Positions 1-8,678 of a stretch of DNA of 64,000 nt are shown here, piece after piece. This DNA is from G963678445 sp963678445. Its GTDB lineage: Bacteria; Hydrogenedentota; Hydrogenedentia; Hydrogenedentales; G963678445. The stretch covers positions 1-64,000 of the forward strand of contig OY782877.1 of assembly GCA_963678445.1 (NCBI GenBank), given 5' to 3'. Each line of letters starts with the position of its first letter. The first letter of the stretch is position 1. The notes under the pieces were generated by a model, which was not told the origin of the DNA, ran no database searches, and was given only the letters and a program-made list of their open reading frames with translations. Both the position numbers and the translations under genes were made by a program.

Positions 1-3000
1 TACTGGCTGCCAAAGGCGTATTACATTTTACCGGCCTTCCCACCATTGATGTCTCCGCAGCCGTCCCGGAAACCGGCGAAGACGGCACCTCCGGTAGCAC
101 AGGCAATGGCGGTAGTGCAGGCGCCAACGGCGCCGGCGGTGGTGCCGGTGGTGAAGACGGACGGACCAGCAGCTCTGATGGGGGCGAAGGTGGTAACGGC
201 GGCGCTTCAGGTGCTGGTGGCCAAGGCGGCACAGGCTGCCAAGGCGGCCAAGGCGGCACAGGCGGCCAAGGCGGCTATGGCACGCCCGGCATGGTCAAGC
301 TGATGGGTTCCGTTGTCGTAGCAAAACAATGCCACAGTCAACGCAGACAACGGCCTTTCCAACAGCCAAAACGAACGTCGCGGCATGTGTACCCTGATTT
401 CCAACATGCCCACCAGTGCACTGGCCTCCAGCTACGGTCCGCAACTGTCCCGTAGCGGGTGATTTCAGTACGACACAAGCACGCGTGGGCTATACCCGCT
501 ATGACAAGCGTGCTCACCGGCGCGTCGCCTTTCGAACGCCACCCCCAACCACCCCCTGCTGGGTGAACTCAAAGCGGGCGGAGTCGCCACCTCCGGTGTG
601 CTCAAGAGCACCTACTGGAACCAGGGAAGGCGTCAACAGCCTGTGGTCCGGCAATACCGCCGTGTACGTAGTACGCGTAGCGAACATCTTCGAGAAGGCT
701 TCGACCAAATCTACGTGCGCCACAATACCAAAACCTTCCTCAATCGACAACATTAGTTATCCCAACGGTCTCAACCTGTCATTACTGCAAGTGCAGCTCG
801 ACGGTGGCGCATGGCAGGACGTCACTGCCATATCGGCCAGCACCCCCTTCGCCAACAACGAAGTGTGGAGCATGACCGTGCCCACCGGCACCGCCGTACA
901 TGGCACGCAGCGACGCCACAGCCCCCGAGATCACCAACCTCGTTGTCAACCCCGACACCATCAGCCCCGGCGGCACCACCGGCGTCAACATCAGCGTGAC
1001 CGTCACCGATTTGGTCGGACTCGATGGCAACCCCGCCGGCACCCTCAACGGCAAACTCTCTGGGAGCTCCCGTATCCATTAGCGGCAGCACCTACAACTA
1101 CATCTACCTGGCACAGCCTGGCATGACAGAAGGCGGCTACGACATCATTTTCACCGCCACCGACCTGCTCGGCAACAATGCCAGCGAAACCTTTGAGAAC
1201 GCCTTCATGGTGGACGGCACACCGCCCGAGCTCAGCCTCAACGGCGCGGCCACCATCCAGCTCGAATGCGGCGATACCTGGACCGATCCAGGGGCAACCG
1301 CCATCGACGCAGCTGCAGGCGACATCAGCGGCGACATCGTAATCGGCGGCGACACCGTTGACCCCAACACCCCAGGCGATTACACCATCACCTACGACGT
1401 CAGCGACCCCGCTGGAATGTCTGCCCCCCAAGTGACCCGTACCGTCCAGGTACGCGACACCCAAGGCCCCGTGATCACCGTTGATCCCACCAGCGATACG
1501 CTGGAATGTTGGCACCAGCTACAGTCTGAGCGACGCTATCACCGGCGTTAGTGCAACCGACGGATGTCAGGGCGACCCTCTCCGGCGACATCGCTGTCAC
1601 CGTAGACGGCATTGGCACCTTCCCGGGTGGCGGACTCAGCGACACCGGCGTCTACACCATCCGCTACAACGTCAGCGACAGCGAAGGCAACGCCGCCACC
1701 GAAACGGTGCGCACCGTGACCATCGCCGACAGCCAGGCGCCCACCATCACCAACGCCACCCCGACGCAAACCCTCGAATGCTCCCGCCAGCTACAGCCTG
1801 GCCGCCGCCCTCACCGGCGTCACCGCAAGCGATGACTGCCAGGGCGACATCAGCGAAGACATCGTAGTCACCGTCATCAACACCGCAGACAGCAGTGCGG
1901 TCACACTGCCCATCAGCGCGCTGGGTAGCTACGAAATCCGTTACAACGTCAGCGATGCTGCCGGCAACGATGCCACCCAGGAAACCCGCAGCCTCACCAT
2001 CGAAGACACCACCGCGCCCAGCTTCAGTATCCCAGCCGACGTCACCCTCGAGTGCCCGGCCCAATACACCCAAGCACAAGCGCTCAACAACGTCAGCGCA
2101 ACCGACGACTGCGAAGGCGCACTCACCGTCACCGTCAGCGCCAGCCAGGGCGGCACCCCCGTCACCTTCCCGCTCAGCGCACTGGGCACCTACACGCTCA
2201 CCTACAGCGCCGACGACGGTAACGGATATCCCATCACCGACAGCAGCCGCACCGTCACCATTGACGACACCAACGGCCCGGTGATCACCCTCAACGGCGG
2301 CGCCGCCATCGGTCTGCAAGTTGGCAACAGCTGGAGCGACCCCGGCGCAACCGCAACCGACGCCTGCGAAGGCGACCTCAACCCTGTCGACATCATCATT
2401 GGTGGCGACACCGTAGACGTGAACACCGAAAACGTCTACACCATCACCTACGACATCAGCGACAGCGAAGGTAACGCTGCGACGCAAGTCACCCGCATCG
2501 TCACCGTCGCCAACGACGCGCCCCCCGTCATCAGCATCACCGGCGCCAACCCCGTCACCCTCGAATGCGGCAGCGGCCCCTACACCGACGCAGGAGCAAC
2601 CGCCAGCGACGACGAAGACGGCGACCTCACCAGCGCCCTCACCACCACCGGCGTCGACGCCGTCGACACCACCACCCCCGGGGGCTACACCATCACCTAC
2701 GAAGTCACCGACAGCTTCGGCACCACCGTCCAGGAACAACGCATCATCAACGTCCAGGACAACATCGCGCCCATCATCACTCTCGACGGCAACGTCACCG
2801 AGACCAACACCCTCGTTGGCCAACCCTGGACCGAACTCAACTACAGCGCCACCGACAGCTGCCAAGGCGACCTCACCACCGAAGTCAGCGTGACCGGCAC
2901 CCCCAACACCGACACCGCCGGCACCAGCTTCCAGATGTACTACAACGTCAGCGACACTGCAGGCAACGCAGCCGACGAAGTAGTGCTCACCGTCAACGTC

Positions 3001-3659
3001 GTAGCCGACAGCACCCCCCCCCCCTCATCACCCTGCTCGGCAACGCCACCGTTGAAATCGACTGCGGCGCAGACTACGTAGACCCAGGCGCCACCGCCAA
3101 CGACAACGTCGACGGCGACATCAGCGGCGACATCCTGATTACCGGCGCCACCATCCAAGCCGACAGCGGCCCCGGCGTCTACGAAATCCGCTACAACGTC
3201 AGCGACACCGCCGGCAACGCAGCGATTGAAATGGTACGCACCATCACCATACGCGACAACTGCCCCCTCACCGTCACCTACACCGGGCAAGTCGACACCA
3301 CCGGCGCCACCACCGCCACCATCGACTACGGCGCATCCTACACCTTCAGCGTCGAAATCAGCGGAGCCATCGGCACCGCCAGCTACCAATGGGAGAAATA
3401 CAGCGACAGCAAAGCCCAAGGCTGGGTACCCATCCCCAACGCCGACCAGGCCAGCTACACCCTTGACGACGTGCAAGATCCCGACAGCGGCCAATACCGC
3501 TGCCAAGTTTCCGACGCCGTCACCACCAGCTACTCCCCCGTCATCACCCTCACCGCCGGCGTTTCCGTACCCGCCGCCAGCGCCCTCAGCCTGAGCCTGC
3601 TCAGCCTGCTCAGCGCCCTCGGCGGCAGCGCGGCCCTGATACGCCGACGCAAAAAATAA
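1..3659 (+). pseudogene. Frameshifted surface protein: Gly-rich region, tandem Ig-like (HYR/DUF5011-type) repeats, C-terminal sorting signal; 5' end outside window
   Basis: This is the 3' part of a large extracellular protein whose reading frame is broken many times. A Gly-Gly-rich segment (about 3-310) is followed by a non-repetitive part and then about eight tandem Ig-like repeats (about 1210-3260). Each repeat has a 'TLEC' start, a 'DPGATA' or 'VSATD' middle and a 'YTITYDVSD' or 'IRYNVSD' end. One further Ig domain (about 3263-3560) carries Tyr-Gln-Trp and a 'DSGQYRC' motif. The C-terminus has 'VPAAS', a hydrophobic helix and Arg-Arg-Arg-Lys-Lys, a tripartite sorting signal. Homology between repeats restores the frame if single bases are removed near 1065, 1508, 1572 and 1782; other shifts lie near 320, 460, 520, 650-720 and 897, and one at an 11-C run at 3014-3024. 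From about 1790 to 3010 one frame is open without interruption. Third codon positions are almost all C, unlike the neighbours. Either a decaying gene or a region of poor sequence quality; I cannot separate these. Confidence 0.8.
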
Positions 3660-3688
3660 CCTAAAACACCTAACACCTACCCAAAAAA

Positions 3689-3714
3689 GGGCTGTGGGAA
3701 TCCTCCCACAGCCC
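3689..3714 (+). terminator. Rho-independent terminator after the Ig-repeat surface gene
   Basis: An 11-bp perfect stem (GGGCTGTGGGA pairing with TCCCACAGCCC) with a 4-base loop begins 29 bases after the stop codon. It is followed by a CT-rich stretch rather than a pure T run. Confidence 0.7.
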
Positions 3715-3861
3715 TCTCTCGTCTCCCCCCTCTACAATAACGGGGAGCTTTTGTAACCTGTCTTCGGCGATCCTAAATCTGACTCGTGCATGCCTTGTAT
3801 CTGAGCCCGGTAATCTGTAAAACTCTCCAAGGTTGCCATAACTGCTTCCTCGGCCCAGGAA

Positions 3862-3975
3862 ATCGCCTAGAGAGGTATATATAGCTATTATTCTTTGCTA
3901 TTGTCAGGGATGGTAAGAGGCATACTTTTTACCCGTACGCTGGCCACTTGTTTGCAGTCGCTAGACCGCTTTAGC
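3862..3975 (-). repeat. Dispersed ~100-bp intergenic repeat, copy 1 (inverted)
   Basis: Read on the minus strand it carries the family blocks GCGGTCTAGCGACTGC, AGTATGCCTCTTACCATC and CCCTGACAATAGCAAAG. The distal third is degenerate. It faces copy 2 head to head. A further fragment resembling the distal end (AGGTTGCCATAA) lies near 3830. The rest of the 471-bp gap from 3660 to 4130 holds only the terminator and these repeats. Confidence 0.6.
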
Positions 3976-3997
3976 CTATAAGAGCCGATAATACGAA

Positions 3998-4101
3998 CTA
4001 AAGTGGTCCAGTGAGCACAAACAAGAGGTATGGTCCTTACCGTCCCTGACCACAGCAAGAATTTCGTTTTTATGACAGCTTCTGAAGTGTTAGGTACTAA
4101 A
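3998..4101 (+). repeat. Dispersed ~100-bp intergenic repeat, copy 2 (direct)
   Basis: This is a well-conserved copy. It has GTGGTC/GAGCAC at the start (one mismatch), then TGGTC (4031-4035) pairing with GACCA (4048-4052), then TTTCGTTTTTATGACAGC and an end of the type GGTACTAAA. It ends 29 bases upstream of the FadL-like gene. Confidence 0.75.
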
Positions 4102-4130
4102 CGCCGATAACATGGAACCTCATTGGGGGA

Positions 4131-5396
4131 ATGATGGAAAAAACGGATATGCTGGAGGGGTATAAGCATAGCCAGAAGAAAAAGTATATAAGTGCATTTT
4201 CTTCTCTCTCTTTGGGATTTTTTACGGTTCTTTTATGCCTGTTCGACTTACATTCGACCTGGGCTAATGAAGTTATTTACCTTTCAGGAAATGATGTGGT
4301 TGAACTCTCTCGAGCAGCCAGTGGCGTGGCTAGTCCACGCGGAGCCTCTTGTTGCTACATCAATCCTGCCGCGATGGTGGATCTAAATAGACGTATCGAT
4401 CTCAACCTTTTTTCGTTACATAACCACCTCGAATTGTTTCCTGACGGTTTAGCAGGGAATGGTCGGGATGGCCTTCTAGAGTCAGATGCACATGTAGTAT
4501 TTCCTACCGGTGGTATAATATGGCCTTTATCTAAAGGGGTATTAGGTGTTGGTTTGTATCTCCCCTTGGCGGGAAAGCTGGATTTTGGTCATCCCCGTAA
4601 TATTCTGGAACGACTGCGTAGAGGGAACCGTGATGATCATGTGGACTATCTTCATGCACGGCTGATTCTGGGGTATGGATATCGTTTTGAGAACGGCTGG
4701 GCGCTGGGGATAAATCTACAAGCCTCAGTCAGCCGTGTACGGACTAACCATTACACCCCTCTGTTGCGCCCAAACGATGCTGATTTTCAATGGGATCATG
4801 CGTATGGAGCCGGGTTCGGCCTGGGACTGTATAAACGTTGGGAGCATTTTTCTATTGGGGTCTCCTATAGCTCACGTCAGTGGAGCCAGCATATGAAAAA
4901 GTATACGGATCTCTTTTGGTACCCTATAGACCTACCCGAAACGTTACAGGCTGGCGTAGCCATCGGTATATTACCTTCGCTGGAGTGTACTCTTGATTTT
5001 AAGTTCAACCATTGGGAAAGTACTCCTTTTTTTGGTGCGCCGAATTATCGGGGTGGGTTACATTGGCGCGATCAGATTGGGGTAAGCGTGGGGCTGGAAT
5101 GGCAGGCCTCACCGCGATTCACGTTGAGATCAGGCTATGCCCACATGAATACCCCGTTGCGTCCTGATGCAATTTTTACGAATACGCTGATACCTGCCTG
5201 TGCAGAGGATTACGTCACAGCAGGACTCTCGTATAAGATAGGAAGCCATATGGAGATACACTTGGCTTACGTAAAAGCCTTTGAGAATACGTTAATCGAA
5301 AACGGCGAAGGTGACATCTATTCTAAAATGGGGCGTGGCGCCACAATTTCTTCTGAAGCGCAGGCTTTCGCTGTGGGACTTTCCTTTATGTTTTAA
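4131..5396 (+). CDS. FadL/OMPP1/TodX-like outer-membrane transport protein
   Basis: Predicted beta-barrel of the FadL family, which takes hydrophobic compounds such as fatty acids or aromatics across the outer membrane. The first about 46 residues contain a basic stretch, a hydrophobic helix and a likely signal cleavage after 'STWA'. Mature residues begin with the family's N-terminal pattern: 'SRAASGVASPRG' then 'INPAAM', matching the FadL hatch region with its Asn-Pro-Ala. Alternating amphipathic strands rich in Tyr, Trp and Gly fill the rest, and the protein ends in Phe, as barrel proteins do. At 421 residues it is of normal size. Two ATGs lie next to each other at 4131 and 4134 behind a GGGGGA ribosome-binding sequence. 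The natural substrate cannot be read from the sequence. Downstream lies repeat copy 3, then the DUF362 gene. Confidence 0.8.
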   Translation: MMEKTDMLEGYKHSQKKKYISAFSSLSLGFFTVLLCLFDLHSTWANEVIYLSGNDVVELSRAASGVASPRGASCCYINPAAMVDLNRRIDLNLFSLHNHLELFPDGLAGNGRDGLLESDAHVVFPTGGIIWPLSKGVLGVGLYLPLAGKLDFGHPRNILERLRRGNRDDHVDYLHARLILGYGYRFENGWALGINLQASVSRVRTNHYTPLLRPNDADFQWDHAYGAGFGLGLYKRWEHFSIGVSYSSRQWSQHMKKYTDLFWYPIDLPETLQAGVAIGILPSLECTLDFKFNHWESTPFFGAPNYRGGLHWRDQIGVSVGLEWQASPRFTLRSGYAHMNTPLRPDAIFTNTLIPACAEDYVTAGLSYKIGSHMEIHLAYVKAFENTLIENGEGDIYSKMGRGATISSEAQAFAVGLSFMF

Positions 5397-5430
5397 ATTT
5401 TTTACTATTGCGCTATGCTATGAATTGCTG

Positions 5431-5540
5431 GCTTAAATCTGAAAGGTTGCCATAAAAAACGAAGTTTTTGAAGCGGTCAGGGTTGCTAAGGAGCAGATTT
5501 CCGGGGTGTGGCTTGGCCAACTTGTGGTCGTGGAGCACTT
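5431..5540 (-). repeat. Dispersed ~100-bp intergenic repeat, copy 3 (inverted)
   Basis: On the + strand it reads TTAAATCTGAAAGGTTGCCA, TAAAAAACGAAGTTTTTG and GGTCAGGGTTGCTAAGGA, the reverse of the family consensus. The proximal hairpin end (toward 5540) is degenerate. It begins 35 bases after the FadL-like stop codon. Confidence 0.65.
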
Positions 5541-5580
5541 TCGTTAGGATCTCTATAAAAAGACTTTGCAGGAGATAAAA

Positions 5581-6744
5581 ATGGACGAAAACTCAGGACG
5601 AAGCCGGGTCGCGTTGGTGCGTTGCAACAGCTATGATAGAGAAGCGGTGTATGCGGCAGTGGCGGAGGGCCTGTCTTTGTTAGGAGGAGCTACGCGTTTT
5701 GTCAGCCCCGGGGAACAAATCCTGCTTAAAGTAAACCTATTGGCCGGTTCCCCACCTGAAAAAAATGTAACAACGCACCCCGCAGTACTAGCAGCGGTAG
5801 CGCGCCATTTTCAGGCCTTGGACGCCAAAGTCTCGTATGGCGATTCACCGGGGATTGGACGCCCGGAAAATGCTGCACGGCGCGCTCAACTCACGCCTGT
5901 GGCAGAAGAATTACGACTACCGCTCGCTGACTTTGTACACGGAGAAACTGTTTCCTTTCCTGATGGGCAACTTATTAAACAGTTCACCTTGGCCAAAGGG
6001 GTATTGGCTTGTGACGGTTTGGTTTCTTTACCCAAAATGAAAAGCCATGCCCTGACTCGGATGACCGGCGCGGTGAAGAACCAATTTGGATGTATTCCGG
6101 GTATACTCAAGGGGGAATTCCACGCCCGACTGCCTGAAATGGAACTTTTCGCAAAGATGCTCGTCGATCTCAACCTTTACCTGCGCCCCCGACTTTATAT
6201 TATGGATGGCGTGGTGGCCATGGAAGGCAATGGTCCTCGTAGTGGCTCAGCACGCCCTATGTCCGTACTGCTTTTTTCTGAAGATCCTGTTGCACTAGAC
6301 GCTACCGCCTCACGCATGATGGCCCTGCCGCCTGAACGAGTACCCACTACACGTTGGGGCGCTGAGATGGGGCTGGGGGTGTATGACCCTGTGGAAATTC
6401 TCGGTGAAACGCTGGAAAATTTTGTCTTTTCCAACTACGAAGTAAATCGCAGTAAGGCTTCTACTACAGGCGGCTTGACTAACGAATTTATTTCTCGCCA
6501 ACTCAAACAATGGATGGTGCCACGCCCTGTTATCGACTCTGAAAAATGCACTCGCTGCGGTAACTGCGTCAATGTATGCCCTGCACAACCCAAGGCCCTT
6601 TCATTTCAAAAAGAAAACGAGCGAAGCCATCCCCCCGTATATAACTACGCCGATTGCATCCGCTGCTACTGCTGCCAGGAGTTGTGTCCTGAATCGGCCA
6701 TACATGTCAAAACCCCATTTTTAGGGCGCTTAGTCCACCATTAA
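5581..6744 (+). CDS. DUF362 domain protein with C-terminal double [4Fe-4S] ferredoxin domain
   Basis: The N-terminal about 300 residues are the DUF362 domain, with 'LLKVNLL', 'GDSPG', 'LPKMKSHALTRMTGAVKNQF' and 'DPVALDATASRMM' blocks typical of the family. The C-terminal about 60 residues carry two ferredoxin motifs, C-TRC-GNC-VNVCP and C-IRC-YCC-QELCP, each expected to bind one [4Fe-4S] cluster. There is no signal peptide, so it should be a cytoplasmic iron-sulfur protein. The biochemical role of this family is not well established. I chose ATG 5581 because CAGGAG lies six bases before it; an in-frame TTG at 5566 overlaps that ribosome-binding site and is unlikely to be used. No partner gene is evident next door. 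Confidence 0.85.
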   Translation: MDENSGRSRVALVRCNSYDREAVYAAVAEGLSLLGGATRFVSPGEQILLKVNLLAGSPPEKNVTTHPAVLAAVARHFQALDAKVSYGDSPGIGRPENAARRAQLTPVAEELRLPLADFVHGETVSFPDGQLIKQFTLAKGVLACDGLVSLPKMKSHALTRMTGAVKNQFGCIPGILKGEFHARLPEMELFAKMLVDLNLYLRPRLYIMDGVVAMEGNGPRSGSARPMSVLLFSEDPVALDATASRMMALPPERVPTTRWGAEMGLGVYDPVEILGETLENFVFSNYEVNRSKASTTGGLTNEFISRQLKQWMVPRPVIDSEKCTRCGNCVNVCPAQPKALSFQKENERSHPPVYNYADCIRCYCCQELCPESAIHVKTPFLGRLVHH

Positions 6745-6748
6745 CAGG

Positions 6749-6769
6749 AGTAGCTTGCTTGCGGCTACT
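6749..6769 (+). terminator. Possible weak terminator after the DUF362 gene
   Basis: AGTAGC pairs with GCTACT around a 9-base loop shortly after the stop codon; a short T run (GCGCGTTTTA) follows. The stem is short, so this is tentative. The rest of the gap up to 7029 shows nothing I can name. Confidence 0.3.
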
Positions 6770-7029
6770 GGCGCGTTTTAAGTATAGACAGAATGCCTTT
6801 TGAGAATAGACAATGAGCATATTGCATGCCATGTCATGAGCAGAGAAGTTAGGAAATTATAAATTCCCTTGATTCTGTCCCAACAAATTGGCTAAAGTGC
6901 CTAGCGGGCCATATTCGATAGACAGGCCTTGCATTTGTGATTTTCGTAGCCGTTCTTAGATAATGCTTCTCGGCTTACGGAATGATGAAACGCTTCAAAT
7001 CACTGGCTGCTTGGGGTAGTGAGTAAAGA

Positions 7030-8631
7030 ATGGGATGGATAGATAGTATGGGTGCAATAAAACCGCTCGATCTCTTGGTCTTGATTCTGTATTTTGGTGC
7101 TATGGCCTCTATGGGGCCGCTTTTTGCGCGTCGCAATAAAACTACCGAGGGCTACTTCCTCGGCGATCGTTCTTTTCCAGGATGGTTGGTAGGCATTTCC
7201 ATGTTTGCTACTTCAATCAGTTCGATTACCTTCCTGGCCTACCCTGCCGACGCCTTCAAAACATCATGGCTGCGCATGTTGCCTAATCTAACTTTGCCTT
7301 TGGGAGTGCTTTTTGCCTCCCATTTCTTTTTGCCCTTTTTCCGACGGGGAAAAATCACCTCGGCATATGAGTACCTTGAAGGACGCTTTGGTCCCAATGT
7401 ACGTCTATACGCCGCATGCGCATTCATTATCGCCCAAGTCGTGCGTATCAGTATGATCCTCTTCCTGGTATCCGAACTGGTGCAGGAAATCACTGGCCTG
7501 AATTCGGTCTACTGCGTCTTACTTGGCGGTATCATCACCTCCTTCTATACCATCACAGGCGGCATCCGCGCCGTACTCTGGACAGACTTTATTCAAGCCG
7601 TAGTCCTTTGGGTGGGGGGATTAATTTGCCTTTTCGTGATATCGACCCAACTGGGTGGCCCCTTCTCTGGCCTCGCGGAAATTGTCCGCGTAGGCCTCGC
7701 CGAAGGAAAATTCAACTTCGCGGAACTAACCAAGGAAGGCACCCTGGAATCCGTACCATGGGGATTATCCCTGAGCCAGAAAACCGTATTGATGCTGCTT
7801 CTGATGGGATTGGGGGATTGGCTGACCGAATACAGTAGCAATCAAAACGTGGTGCAACGATACTGCGCCTCTCGCAGTACCTCGCAGGCACGCGTAGCGA
7901 TGTGGGTGTGCTGTTGGTTCAGCATTCCCACATGGGTGCTGTTTATGTTCATTGGTACCGGCCTTTACGTTTTCTACCAAGCCCATCCTACGGATGCGGC
8001 CGTCGCTATGTTGAATGGCGCAGAAAAGGCGGAAGGCATCTTGCCTTACTTCGTACTACAACATCTGCCCGCAGGTATTTCAGGCCTGGTAATCGCTGCG
8101 GTAATGTCGGCTGCCATGTCGTCTATATCCTCCAGTATTAACGGAGTTTCCGCAGTCAGTATCGTTGATATCTATCGACGGCGTCTGGTAAAGGGAAAAG
8201 ATGATCGGCACTATGTTCTTGTGGCAAAGTTCATCGGTATTGTACTCGCTGTTTTAATGATCGGCGGCGCTTTAATTCTGGTTAAATCGGAGAGCAAGAC
8301 GCTGCAAGACACCGCCCGTATTCTCACCGCATTAACGGCGGGCGGGTTATTGGGACTGTACCTGCTCGGCTTCCTCACTACTACAGGAGCAGGTCGTTCC
8401 GTAGGTGTGGGTATTTTCTTTACCCTCCTCTTTACGGCCTGGATCACGCTCAGCAAGTTTAACTTGCTCCCCGATGCGCTTTCCGCCCATTTCGAAAGCT
8501 ACTATGCGGGCATGGCCGGACACCTGATTCTCTTTGTGATTGGGTATGGTTTAGCAAAAATTTGGCCAGAACCCAAGCGGGATCTGACCAATTTGACGGT
8601 TTTTACACAGGATAATACGCCGTTAGATTAA
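7030..8631 (+). CDS. Sodium:solute symporter (SSS family), first of a tandem pair
   Basis: A 533-residue inner-membrane protein with about 13 hydrophobic helices of the SSS/SGLT fold, coupling Na+ entry to uptake of a small organic solute. Family marks are 'TTEGYFLGDRSFPGW' near the N-terminus, 'TSISSITFLAYP' (helix 2 break with Ser/Thr of the sodium site), 'ITGGIRAVLWTDFIQA' and 'SNQNVVQRYCASRS' in the middle, and 'AAVMSAAMSSISSSING' in helix 8. The start at 7030 has only a weak ribosome-binding site; the Met at 7048 is an alternative. It is followed after 47 bases by a close paralogue. The substrate cannot be fixed; SGLT-like members with this N-terminus often carry sugars or sugar acids. 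Confidence 0.88.
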   Translation: MGWIDSMGAIKPLDLLVLILYFGAMASMGPLFARRNKTTEGYFLGDRSFPGWLVGISMFATSISSITFLAYPADAFKTSWLRMLPNLTLPLGVLFASHFFLPFFRRGKITSAYEYLEGRFGPNVRLYAACAFIIAQVVRISMILFLVSELVQEITGLNSVYCVLLGGIITSFYTITGGIRAVLWTDFIQAVVLWVGGLICLFVISTQLGGPFSGLAEIVRVGLAEGKFNFAELTKEGTLESVPWGLSLSQKTVLMLLLMGLGDWLTEYSSNQNVVQRYCASRSTSQARVAMWVCCWFSIPTWVLFMFIGTGLYVFYQAHPTDAAVAMLNGAEKAEGILPYFVLQHLPAGISGLVIAAVMSAAMSSISSSINGVSAVSIVDIYRRRLVKGKDDRHYVLVAKFIGIVLAVLMIGGALILVKSESKTLQDTARILTALTAGGLLGLYLLGFLTTTGAGRSVGVGIFFTLLFTAWITLSKFNLLPDALSAHFESYYAGMAGHLILFVIGYGLAKIWPEPKRDLTNLTVFTQDNTPLD

Positions 8632-8678
8632 TGGCGTAGAGGCTTTATAGCAGCAGGAAGGAAGTAGGAAACAGACTT

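Noticed and set aside
1747..2865. Long minus-strand open frame, 372 codons
   Set aside because: It is antisense to the Ig-repeat gene, Gly/Val/Asp-rich, and exists only because the + strand is C-rich at third positions.
2565..3020. Arg/His-rich frame at the start of the last surface-gene segment
   Set aside because: Only the part after about 3025 is real; the earlier part is an out-of-frame reading of the repeats, as its His/Arg bias shows.
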